From: Calditrichota bacterium
GTDB lineage: Bacteria > CLD3
Assembly: GCA_008501735.1 (NCBI GenBank)
Contig: QQUF01000048.1
Location: forward strand, 59,629 to 123,628
Length of the DNA: 64,000 nt
Direction: 5' to 3'
Part shown: piece after piece, positions 57,897 through 64,000 of the stretch
Numbering within the stretch: the stretch's first letter is position 1
Layout: each line of letters begins with the position of its first letter
Translations under genes and position numbers: made by a program
The notes under the pieces: generated by a model
The model's database searches: none
Told to the model about the DNA's origin: nothing
Seen by the model: the letters and a program-made list of their open reading frames with translations, nothing else

Positions 57897-58466
57897 ATGT
57901 CAGTAATTGAAATTCCAAGAAAGCCAAACTCCCAAATTTGGACTTACGAAAAATACTACAAGCTCAAAGATGAAAATCGTTACGAAGTAATAAATGGAGA
58001 ATTACGAAAAATGACACCGCCTGCACCAAGTCTTTTTCACCAAAGGCAGTCAAGGAAACTTGAATTTTTATTAATTAAGTTTACTGAAGAAAATAATTTA
58101 GGTGAAGTTTTCAATGCACCAATTGATGTAATTTTTGATGTTAAAACTTCACTTCAACCCGATTTAGTTTTTGTGGCAAAAGAGAATTCTGAAATGTTGC
58201 AAAAACGAGGCATTTTCGGCTCACCTGATTTAATAGTAGAAATAATTTCACCTTCTTCTTTAAGAATGGACAAACACACAAAATTTGCACTTTACGAAAA
58301 ATTTAAAGTCAAAGAATACTGGCTTGTTGACCCAAAAAATGAAGCGATTGAAGTTTTTAGTTTAGAGAAAAACAAGTACAAACTTTTTTCGATTGCTTGC
58401 GAAAAAGGTAAAGTAAATTCAAAACTGCTCAAAGGTTTTGAAGTCGAAGTTACAGAAATTTTTTAG
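57897..58466 (+). CDS. Uma2 family endonuclease-fold protein
   Basis: A 189-residue protein of the PD-(D/E)xK superfamily. ENRYEVINGELRKM, the acidic SLQPDLVFVAKEN, and GSPDLIVEIISPSSLRMDKHTKFALYEKFKVKEYWLVDPKNEAIEVFSL contain the expected Asp, Glu-x-Ser/Lys-type positions. These proteins are common in cyanobacteria and some other phyla as multicopy genes of unknown function. Good RBS (AGAGGTG). Downstream gene 11 bases away. Confidence 0.88.
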   Translation: MSVIEIPRKPNSQIWTYEKYYKLKDENRYEVINGELRKMTPPAPSLFHQRQSRKLEFLLIKFTEENNLGEVFNAPIDVIFDVKTSLQPDLVFVAKENSEMLQKRGIFGSPDLIVEIISPSSLRMDKHTKFALYEKFKVKEYWLVDPKNEAIEVFSLEKNKYKLFSIACEKGKVNSKLLKGFEVEVTEIF

Positions 58467-58477
58467 GAGAAAATAAA

Positions 58478-58681
58478 ATGTCAGGACAAGGTTCAGGCGG
58501 AAATGTTTTAGCAGCTCTCGCAAGTTTTTTCATTCCAGGACTCGGACAACTTTTACAAGGAAGACTCGGAATGGCAATTGTTCACTTTGTGTTAGCAGGA
58601 GCTTTGTGGTTCATTTTAATGGGTTGGATAATCCACCTTTGGTCAATAATTGATGCCGCAAAATTTAAGTCAAAAGATTAA
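58478..58681 (+). CDS. Small membrane protein, TM2-like
   Basis: A 67-residue protein with two hydrophobic helices: NVLAALASFFIPGLGQLLQGRLGMAIVHFVLAGALWFILMGWIIHLWS. The FIPGLGQLLQGR turn and the terminal DAAKF match the TM2/DUF5683-like small membrane proteins. Role unknown. RBS AGGAG lies 8 bases upstream. It belongs to the nadA run. Confidence 0.75.
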   Translation: MSGQGSGGNVLAALASFFIPGLGQLLQGRLGMAIVHFVLAGALWFILMGWIIHLWSIIDAAKFKSKD

Positions 58682-58693
58682 GAAAGTATAAAA

Positions 58694-59242
58694 ATGAAAA
58701 CAGTTTTAGTAACCTTAGCAGAAGGTTTTGAAGAAATCGAAGCAATTACAGTGATTGACATTCTCAGACGTGCTGGAGCAGAAGTTACTGTCGCAGGTTT
58801 GACAGAAGGAACAATTACTGCCTCAAGACAGACAAAACACATTCCCGATTGCTTACTCGAAGAAGTAAAAGACAAAGATTTTGATTTAGTTTACCTTCCT
58901 GGTGGACTTCCTGGAGCAACTCATTTACAAAACAGTGAAACAGTAAAAGCAATTTTAAAACGACATTCCAAAAATGAAAAATTAGTTTCAGCAATTTGTG
59001 CCGCTCCGAATGTTCTCGGACATGCAGGAATTCTTGACGGAAAAACTTTTACTTGTAATCCAGCAGAAAAAGCAAAAATCGTTGCAGGAAATTACGTTGA
59101 AAGCAGGCTTGAAGTCGATGGAAAAATTGTAACTGGAAAATCAGCAGGAACAACAATGGAGTTAGCTTTCAAACTTGTCGAACTACTTTATGGAAAAGAG
59201 AAAGTCACTGAAGTTAACGCAGGCGTTCACGCAAAAATCTAA
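58694..59242 (+). CDS. DJ-1/PfpI family protein (YajL-like)
   Basis: A 182-residue alpha/beta sandwich. TVLVTLAEGFEEIEAITVIDILRRAGAEV with the conserved Glu, VYLPGGLPGATHL and the nucleophile elbow AICAAP with Cys are all characteristic of DJ-1/YajL, a probable protein or glyoxal deglycase/chaperone. The C-terminal His follows in NAGVHAKI. Cytoplasmic. Confidence 0.9.
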   Translation: MKTVLVTLAEGFEEIEAITVIDILRRAGAEVTVAGLTEGTITASRQTKHIPDCLLEEVKDKDFDLVYLPGGLPGATHLQNSETVKAILKRHSKNEKLVSAICAAPNVLGHAGILDGKTFTCNPAEKAKIVAGNYVESRLEVDGKIVTGKSAGTTMELAFKLVELLYGKEKVTEVNAGVHAKI

Positions 59243-59254
59243 ACTCAGGTAAAA

Positions 59255-59602
59255 ATGAAAACAACAGAAGAAGTCTTTGAAGCTCACATTGCAGCTTTTG
59301 AAGATGGAATGGACGCAATCGTTTCAAATTTTTCGGAAGAGTCGGTAATCGTTTCGCAAAAAAATATTTACAAAGGTTTGGACGGAGTCAGAGAATATTT
59401 TACAAAATTTTTGGACAACGTTCCCGAAGGACTTTGGGACTCTTTTGAAATCACTCGCAAAGTCATCGAAAAAGACATTGTTTACTTGACTTGGGAAGCT
59501 CCTCCTTGGGTTCTGCTTGCAACTGACACTTTCGTAATTCGAGACGAAAAAATCCTTTACCAAACAGTCGCTTCGCACAAAATTTCTACAGAATTAGCTT
59601 AG
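59255..59602 (+). CDS. NTF2-like/SnoaL-like protein
   Basis: A 115-residue cone-shaped alpha+beta-barrel protein, such as KTTEEVFEAHIAAFEDGMDAIVSNFSEESVIVSQKNIYKGLDGVREYFTKFL, then VYLTWEAPPWVLLATDTFVIRDEKILYQTVASH. Such proteins can be isomerases, cyclases or plain binders. Substrate unknown. It lies 12 bases after the DJ-1 gene and 6 bases before the nitrilase. Confidence 0.82.
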   Translation: MKTTEEVFEAHIAAFEDGMDAIVSNFSEESVIVSQKNIYKGLDGVREYFTKFLDNVPEGLWDSFEITRKVIEKDIVYLTWEAPPWVLLATDTFVIRDEKILYQTVASHKISTELA

Positions 59603-59608
59603 GCGAAA

Positions 59609-60568
59609 ATGGCAAAAAACAAACTCAAAGTTGCTTTGGCACAAATCTCACCTGTTTGGCTTAACCGCAAAAAAACAACTTCCAAAATTATTGACTACAT
59701 CAAACTTGCTTCTCAAAAAGGCAGTAAGTTAGTTGTTTTTGGAGAAGCAATTCTTCCCGGCTATCCGTTTTGGCTTTCGTTTACTGACGGAGCAAAATTT
59801 AACTCAAAAATCCAAAAAGAAATTTTTGCAAAGTATTTTGAGGAAGCAGTTCAAATCAGAAAAGGAGATTTGAAACCAATTTGTAAAACTGCTAAAAAAT
59901 GCAAAATTAATGTCATTTTAGGTTGCATCGAAAGAGCTGAAAATCGAGGTTCGCACAGCCTTTACTGTTCTTTAGTTTATATTAATTCTTCTGGCAAAAT
60001 CAAATCTGTTCACCGAAAATTGATGCCAACTTACGAAGAAAGATTGGTTTGGGCTCAAGGCGACGGAAACGGTTTGAGAACTCACAAACTCGGTAAATTC
60101 ACAGTTGGTGGTTTAAATTGTTGGGAAAATTGGTTGCCTTTGGTTCGCTCAACTCTTTATGCTCAAGGTGAAGATTTGCACGTTGCAATTTGGCCAGGCG
60201 GAACTCACAACACTTTCGATTTAACAAGATTCATCGCTAAGGAATCTCGCTCTTATGTAATTTCTGTTTCAGGTTTAATGAGTAAAAAAGATTTTACAGA
60301 GGAAATTCCTAACCTAAAAAAGATTCTCAAAAATTCTCCTAAAACCCTTGTAAACGGCGGTTCTTGTTTAGCAAAACCAAACGGTGAGTGGCTAATCAAA
60401 CCTTTAAAAAATAAAGAGAAACTTTTGTTTGCAGAAATTGACCACGAAATTGTCAGAGAAGAAAGACAAAATTTCGACCCTTCTGGACATTACTCAAGAC
60501 CTGACATTACTCAACTTACAGTGAATTTTGAAAGACAAAGTATTTTGAAGAAGATTGGTAAGAAATGA
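59609..60568 (+). CDS. Nitrilase-family carbon-nitrogen hydrolase
   Basis: A 319-residue cytoplasmic enzyme with the Glu-Lys-Cys triad: [12 protein letters not shown] (Glu46), [14 protein letters not shown] (Lys137) and [12 protein letters not shown] (Cys171). The CWEN sequence and the HRKLxPTxxER context point to the true nitrilase branch, which converts nitriles to acids, rather than to amidase branches. Substrate is unknown. The next gene, a cupin, overlaps its stop by 4 bases, suggesting a linked function. Confidence 0.9.
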   Translation: MAKNKLKVALAQISPVWLNRKKTTSKIIDYIKLASQKGSKLVVFGEAILPGYPFWLSFTDGAKFNSKIQKEIFAKYFEEAVQIRKGDLKPICKTAKKCKINVILGCIERAENRGSHSLYCSLVYINSSGKIKSVHRKLMPTYEERLVWAQGDGNGLRTHKLGKFTVGGLNCWENWLPLVRSTLYAQGEDLHVAIWPGGTHNTFDLTRFIAKESRSYVISVSGLMSKKDFTEEIPNLKKILKNSPKTLVNGGSCLAKPNGEWLIKPLKNKEKLLFAEIDHEIVREERQNFDPSGHYSRPDITQLTVNFERQSILKKIGKK

Positions 60569-60930
60569 AAACTGAAGCGATAAATTTTAAAGAAAAATTC
60601 TCAAAATTCAGCGAAATTTGGAAGCCAAAAGTCATTGCCGAGATGAACGATTACCAATTTAAATTAGCAAAAATTCAAGGCGAATTTGTCTGGCACAGTC
60701 ATTCTGAGACTGACGAAGTTTTCATTGTTGTTGAAGGAAAAATGAAAATTGAGTTTCGTGAAGGAGAAGTCGAACTTTCCGAAGGAGAAATGTTTGTCGT
60801 TCCAAAAGGCGTTGAGCGCAAACCAAAAGCCGAAAATGAGTGCAAAATCCTTCTTGTTGAGCCAAAAGGCGTTGTCAACACAGGTGAAATGGAAAGCGAC
60901 TTAAAAGCCGAAAATGACGTTTGGATTTAG
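60565..60930 (+). CDS. Cupin-domain protein
   Basis: A 121-residue single-domain cupin. [60 protein letters not shown] contains both cupin motifs with His, His, Glu ligands in the first (HSHSETDE) and the G-x-P-x-G-V pattern in the second. Could be a metal-dependent isomerase, dioxygenase or a sensor. Overlaps the nitrilase stop; ends 5 bases from the convergent HD gene. Confidence 0.88.
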   Translation: MKTEAINFKEKFSKFSEIWKPKVIAEMNDYQFKLAKIQGEFVWHSHSETDEVFIVVEGKMKIEFREGEVELSEGEMFVVPKGVERKPKAENECKILLVEPKGVVNTGEMESDLKAENDVWI

Positions 60931-60935
60931 AGGGT

Positions 60936-62219
60936 TTACTTTCGAGTTAAGCCCAAGACTTTACTAACTTCCTCGTTTGCCTCTTTCAAATAACACACAA
61001 AATTTTTGTTCACTTCTTGCGTGAGAGCTTTAATGTAAGAAGTGTCAACTGCATCGGCGAATTCCTTGACGCTTCCGTCTGAAAAAATAATTTTGATTGG
61101 AGTGTTCGATTTTGAAGCGAAGTAGCTGTAAGCCTTTTGCTTGGATTCGATTGTTTTAAAGTAGTACTTCAAATTTTCAGGGTTTTCACCCACTTCTTTG
61201 GGCAAATGTTTAAAAATAATTTTTCGGATTGTGTCAGCATCAATTAGTTTTGTTGTCGGGATTTGCTTAGTCTTGAAAAATCTTCTGTTGTAAAACCTTG
61301 TTGCCAAGTCGCTCAAAATTCCGTCTTCGGTTTCCTGCCAAAGTTTAATGCTGAAAAACAAATCGTTGTCGTCAAGAGTAATGAATTTTTCAAGAATCTC
61401 GTCAATTTCAAACTCACCTTTTTTCAATTTCATTAGGCTTAGAAGACTTTCCGAGCCTTCCAACTTCAAATTTGGATTCTCGTCAAGAAGGTCTCTGACT
61501 CTCTGAAAAATTGATTTCAAAAGTGTATCACCGGCAAGAACAGTTTTGTGAAAGTAAACTTGCCAATACATAAAATACCTTGCGACAACGTAATTCTCAA
61601 CGTCGTAAAGTCCTTTTGACTCAACAATTAACCTGTTTTCGTGAACATTCAAGTTTTTGAGAATTCTCATAACTCCGACATTCCCAGAAGTTACACCTGT
61701 AAAAGAACTGTCTCTTTTTAGATAGTCAAGCCTGTCAACGTCAAGTTGACTTGAAACGAGTTCATGAAGAAAATGCTTTTTATAATTTCCCTCAAAAATC
61801 TGCAAGGTTAATTTAGAATCAAACTCAACTTCATTTTGGAGTTTTAGAATTAGTTTTTTAGTAATTGCTTCGTGACTAATTCCTTCGGCGATTTGACCTT
61901 CAAGAGTGTGCGAAAGTGGTCCGTGACCAATGTCGTGAAGCAAAATTGCAGACATTGTTGCGAGTCGCTCTTCAGAAGAAATTTCCACATCTTTTTCACG
62001 CAAGTTGTCAATTGCGATTTTCATTAACCAAGTTGCACCAAGTGAGTGCAAAAACCTCGTATGCAAAGCTCCTGGGAAAACGTAAGAACAAAGCCCGAGT
62101 TGACGCAAGTTCCTAAGCCTTTGGAAAATTTGCGTGTCAATTAGGTTTACAAAAGGCTCGTATTCTATTTCTATAAAATTATGAATCGGGTCATTAAAGA
62201 TTTTGGTTTTCTTTTTCAT
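60936..62219 (-). CDS. HD-domain phosphohydrolase (dNTPase/SAMHD1-like)
   Basis: A 427-residue HD protein. NDPIHNFIEIEYEPFVNLIDTQIFQRLRNLRQLGLCSYVFPGALHTRFLHSLGATWL is the typical N-terminus; ILLHDIGHGPLSHTLE (93-108) holds the HD pair and SQLDVDRLDYLKRDS the last Asp. The architecture fits deoxynucleoside-triphosphate triphosphohydrolase-type proteins that control dNTP pools, though such proteins also act in antiphage defence. Substrate not proven. Start overlaps the mltF stop by 4 bases. Confidence 0.87.
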   Translation of the reverse strand: MKKKTKIFNDPIHNFIEIEYEPFVNLIDTQIFQRLRNLRQLGLCSYVFPGALHTRFLHSLGATWLMKIAIDNLREKDVEISSEERLATMSAILLHDIGHGPLSHTLEGQIAEGISHEAITKKLILKLQNEVEFDSKLTLQIFEGNYKKHFLHELVSSQLDVDRLDYLKRDSSFTGVTSGNVGVMRILKNLNVHENRLIVESKGLYDVENYVVARYFMYWQVYFHKTVLAGDTLLKSIFQRVRDLLDENPNLKLEGSESLLSLMKLKKGEFEIDEILEKFITLDDNDLFFSIKLWQETEDGILSDLATRFYNRRFFKTKQIPTTKLIDADTIRKIIFKHLPKEVGENPENLKYYFKTIESKQKAYSYFASKSNTPIKIIFSDGSVKEFADAVDTSYIKALTQEVNKNFVCYLKEANEEVSKVLGLTRK

Positions 62220-63697
62220 TCTGTAGCCTTCACAGGTTCTGGATTACTTTCCGTAAATTCGGGATTCAAGTTAATCAAATTCGAGTAAGTTTCATACCTT
62301 TGCAAAATCGTGTTTACGTACAGAACAGTTTGCCAACCACGACAGTAACCGTACTTCACTTTTGAATAAAACTCCTTTCGAGATAATTTTTTCAAGTAAT
62401 CTGACACAACTTCCCAATCATTAGAATCTTTACCGTCCCAAATTGCTAAACTTTGTGCGTCTCTAACGTGTCCTTGACCGACGTTGTAAGCAGCAAGTGC
62501 CAAACGCAAACGATTTTCTGAGTCTGCGTTGTCGAAAAGTTCGTAAAGTTCTCGAAGATGTTTAACGCCAATTTCAATGTTCTGCTCAAGCGAATGCTCT
62601 TCGTCGAATCCATAGCCTCTTGCTGTTCTCGGCATAATTTGCATCAAGCCGACTGCTCCAGCCCAACTTTTCGCACTCGGCTTAAATCCAGATTCCTCGT
62701 ACATCTGCGAAGCAATTAAAACCCAATCAAACCCGTAATCTTCGGAATATTTTTGAATTAGTTCGTCATACTTAGAGATTTTGTTGTCATTCGAAAAAGC
62801 ATAAAAAGCCTTTTTGTAGCGAGAAACGATTTTAGGTTTGTGGTAATATCTTTTCTTAAGAATGTTAAAAAACTCAGAGCGATAAATATCTTTGTGGAAC
62901 TTATTTAACTCTTCCAGCAGCTTTGGCGATTTCTTACGAACAGCCCAAGCAACTTCTTGCTCTTCCGAAAGTGGAATTCCAATGTGTAAATCTGGGTAAA
63001 AGGTTTGCTCAGCTTCGGCAATGTTGTTGTCCAAAACGGTAATTTCAATTTGACCGTCTAAAAGGAGTTTCACGAGACTTTCATTTCCCTTCAAATGTTC
63101 TTTGTCTATAATTTCAATTTGAATGTTTGGCTCAATTCCTCTTAGAGTAAAGTCTTTTTGAATTGTAAGAAGTTGGTGATGGTAAGAAGAGCCGTTAATG
63201 ACGTGGATTCTTTTGCCAGCAAGGTCTTCGATTTTTTCTATCCCGAAATCATTCTTTTTAGTCAAAACTACTTGATGAACAAAGTTATAGGGCTTAGAAA
63301 ATTTGAGCAATTTTTCCCTTTCTTCCGTCAAGGTCATCGAACAGGCAATGACATCTCCTTTACCTTCTTTGAGGTAAGGTATCAAATCGTCCCAGTTTGG
63401 TGGAATCACAATCTTAACATTTACACCAAGCTCTTCTGCAAATTTATTTATCAACTCAAATTCAAAACCTCTTTCTTCACCTCGATAAAGGAAGTAAGTG
63501 AGAATATTATTTCTCGTCAAAATCTTTAAAGTATCACTGCTGATTATTTCGTCCAAATCCCTTGCAATCTCTATTGGTACAAGTTTTTCAATCTGGGTGT
63601 TAGAGGTTATCTTATTGTTTTCTCTTACTTTCTCGCAATTCAAAAGCAAAGATAAAATGGCAAATAAGATGAAATGTTGAGGTGATAATTTTCGCAT
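62216..63697 (-). CDS. mltF: Membrane-bound lytic transglycosylase MltF-like
   Basis: A 493-residue lipoprotein (lipobox LLLNC at about residue 20) with two modules. Residues ~50-270 resemble a solute-binding protein family 3 domain (TLKILTRNNILTYFLYRGEERGFEFELINKFAEELG; GDVIACSMTLTEEREKLLKFSKPY). Residues ~300-470 form the SLT lysozyme-like domain with catalytic Glu in MYEESGFKP and the motif WAGAVGLMQIMPRTA. It cleaves peptidoglycan glycans in cell-wall turnover, held at the outer membrane. It starts near the window's right regulatory zone and reads leftward. Confidence 0.93.
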   Translation of the reverse strand: MRKLSPQHFILFAILSLLLNCEKVRENNKITSNTQIEKLVPIEIARDLDEIISSDTLKILTRNNILTYFLYRGEERGFEFELINKFAEELGVNVKIVIPPNWDDLIPYLKEGKGDVIACSMTLTEEREKLLKFSKPYNFVHQVVLTKKNDFGIEKIEDLAGKRIHVINGSSYHHQLLTIQKDFTLRGIEPNIQIEIIDKEHLKGNESLVKLLLDGQIEITVLDNNIAEAEQTFYPDLHIGIPLSEEQEVAWAVRKKSPKLLEELNKFHKDIYRSEFFNILKKRYYHKPKIVSRYKKAFYAFSNDNKISKYDELIQKYSEDYGFDWVLIASQMYEESGFKPSAKSWAGAVGLMQIMPRTARGYGFDEEHSLEQNIEIGVKHLRELYELFDNADSENRLRLALAAYNVGQGHVRDAQSLAIWDGKDSNDWEVVSDYLKKLSRKEFYSKVKYGYCRGWQTVLYVNTILQRYETYSNLINLNPEFTESNPEPVKATE

Positions 63698-63764
63698 TAC
63701 ATAGTTTTATTTTGGGAGTTTACATCAAGATAATAATCAAAGTGAAAAAATAATTTAAAAAAGG

Positions 63765-63794
63765 TTGACAGGGTGAAAAAAAGCATTAAATTTG
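63765..63794 (+). promoter_or_regulatory. Bacteroidota-type promoter P1 of the downstream (probably rRNA) operon
   Basis: TTG at 63765-63767, exactly 19 bases, then TAAATTTG at 63787-63794. This is a perfect match to the Bacteroidota primary-sigma consensus TTG-N19-TAnnTTTG. TTGACA also contains a canonical sigma-70 -35 hexamer. Transcription would begin about 63800. The region is AT-rich upstream, like an UP element. Confidence 0.85.
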
Positions 63795-63855
63795 CCACCC
63801 GTTTCGAGAGGATGGCGGACAAAAAAAAGAAAAATATTTTATTTTAATTTTTTGT

Positions 63856-63885
63856 TTGCATTCCCAAAAAAACGCCTTAACTTTG
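63856..63885 (+). promoter_or_regulatory. Bacteroidota-type promoter P2
   Basis: TTG at 63856-63858, a 19-base gap, then TAACTTTG at 63878-63885, again a full match to TTG-N19-TAnnTTTG. It lies 91 bases downstream of P1 with the same geometry. Start of transcription would be about 63892. Tandem promoters of this sort are typical of rRNA operons. Confidence 0.82.
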
Positions 63886-64000
63886 AAGCCCCTTAAGAAA
63901 AGGGCAAGTTCATTGAAAAAAAGACGCTATAGAATGTGTAAAGATGACAAGAAGAAATAGTCATCGAGGGCTCAAGTTCAATTTATTGAATTGAGTTAGA
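63886..64000 (+). other. Structured leader, probably of an rRNA operon
   Basis: No coding region is evident between mltF and the window edge (63698-64000). After P2 come AAGTTCATTGAA, a boxA-like sequence, a hairpin GATGAC/GTCATC (63943-63965) and another CTCAAGTTCAAT/ATTGAATTGAG (63971-63995). The tandem strong promoters and the lack of an RBS or ORF suggest a 16S rRNA leader, with the mature 16S start beyond the window. This is inferred, since no 16S sequence is present. Confidence 0.55.

Noticed and set aside
63886..64000. The mature 16S rRNA gene within the window
   Set aside because: The expected 5' 16S sequence (AGAGTTTGATCCTGG) is not reached before the window ends.

Overview
The window is AT-rich bacterial chromosome from the Bacteroidota/Chlorobiota side of the FCB group, most like an Ignavibacteria- or Kapabacteria-type lineage; this is inferred from content, not from a database match. 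The main clues are a secreted protein ending in a type IX secretion C-terminal domain of the NFPNPFNPST type, a short RpoD without region 1.1, two promoters that fit the Bacteroidota consensus TTG-N19-TAnnTTTG, a FadL/SGNH-lipoprotein pair, a bacterial GGGP synthase, and lipid A, capsule-type and outer-membrane genes. Coding density is high, with many 1-4 nt overlaps and several TTG starts.

Layout. 0-6.4 kb (mostly minus): the 3' end of guaA, an envelope glycosyltransferase pair (GT9, GT87) with a 39-residue membrane ORF, and an unaccompanied molybdopterin-binding hydroxylase subunit. 6.7-11.1 kb (plus): FadL porin, SGNH lipoprotein, rhodanese, aroA. uvrA follows on minus. 14.3-18.1 kb (plus): rpoD-lpxC-fabZ-lpxA and a DsbD-like domain protein. 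18.1-25.3 kb (mainly minus): ABC exporter, O-methyltransferase, metallo-hydrolase, Wzi-like barrel, PaiB-like protein, a bacterial microcompartment vertex protein (EutN/CcmL) and a TPR protein. 25.4-27.8 kb (plus): an isolated livH followed by HicBA and a SEFIR protein. 27.8-31 kb (minus): cytochrome, deoxyhypusine-synthase-like protein, DUF3108 protein, CDF transporter. 31.1-36.4 kb (plus): T9SS cargo, polysaccharide deacetylase, glycosyltransferase, BtuF-like protein. 36.4-44.2 kb (minus): small genes, alaS, an AAA-ATPase/TOPRIM pair, DUF2283, and deoC with a targeting-peptide-like N-terminus. 44.4-45.7 kb (plus): miaE and an unknown. 45.7-56.6 kb (minus): a large DUF3857/transglutaminase protein, DUF309, purQ, an AAA ATPase lodged between purQ and purS, a CDP-alcohol phosphatidyltransferase, rsmI, GGGP synthase and rnr. 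56.8-60.9 kb (plus): nadA, Uma2, small membrane protein, DJ-1, NTF2-like, nitrilase, cupin. 60.9-63.7 kb (minus): HD phosphohydrolase and mltF. The window ends in two tandem promoters and a structured leader, probably of an rRNA operon whose 16S gene starts beyond the edge.

The most interesting signal is a dispersed microcompartment: a lone pentameric vertex gene at 24.5 kb and, 18 kb away, a deoxyribose-phosphate aldolase with an amphipathic helix plus linker before its catalytic domain. No hexameric shell gene is visible here. Other points of interest are probable conflict/defence genes inserted into housekeeping operons (HicBA+SEFIR after livH, ATPase+TOPRIM upstream of alaS, ATPase between purS and purQ), a possible broken lpxC-fabZ fusion, and archaeal-type lipid potential. 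No tRNA gene, CRISPR array, transposase or complete rRNA gene was recognised.
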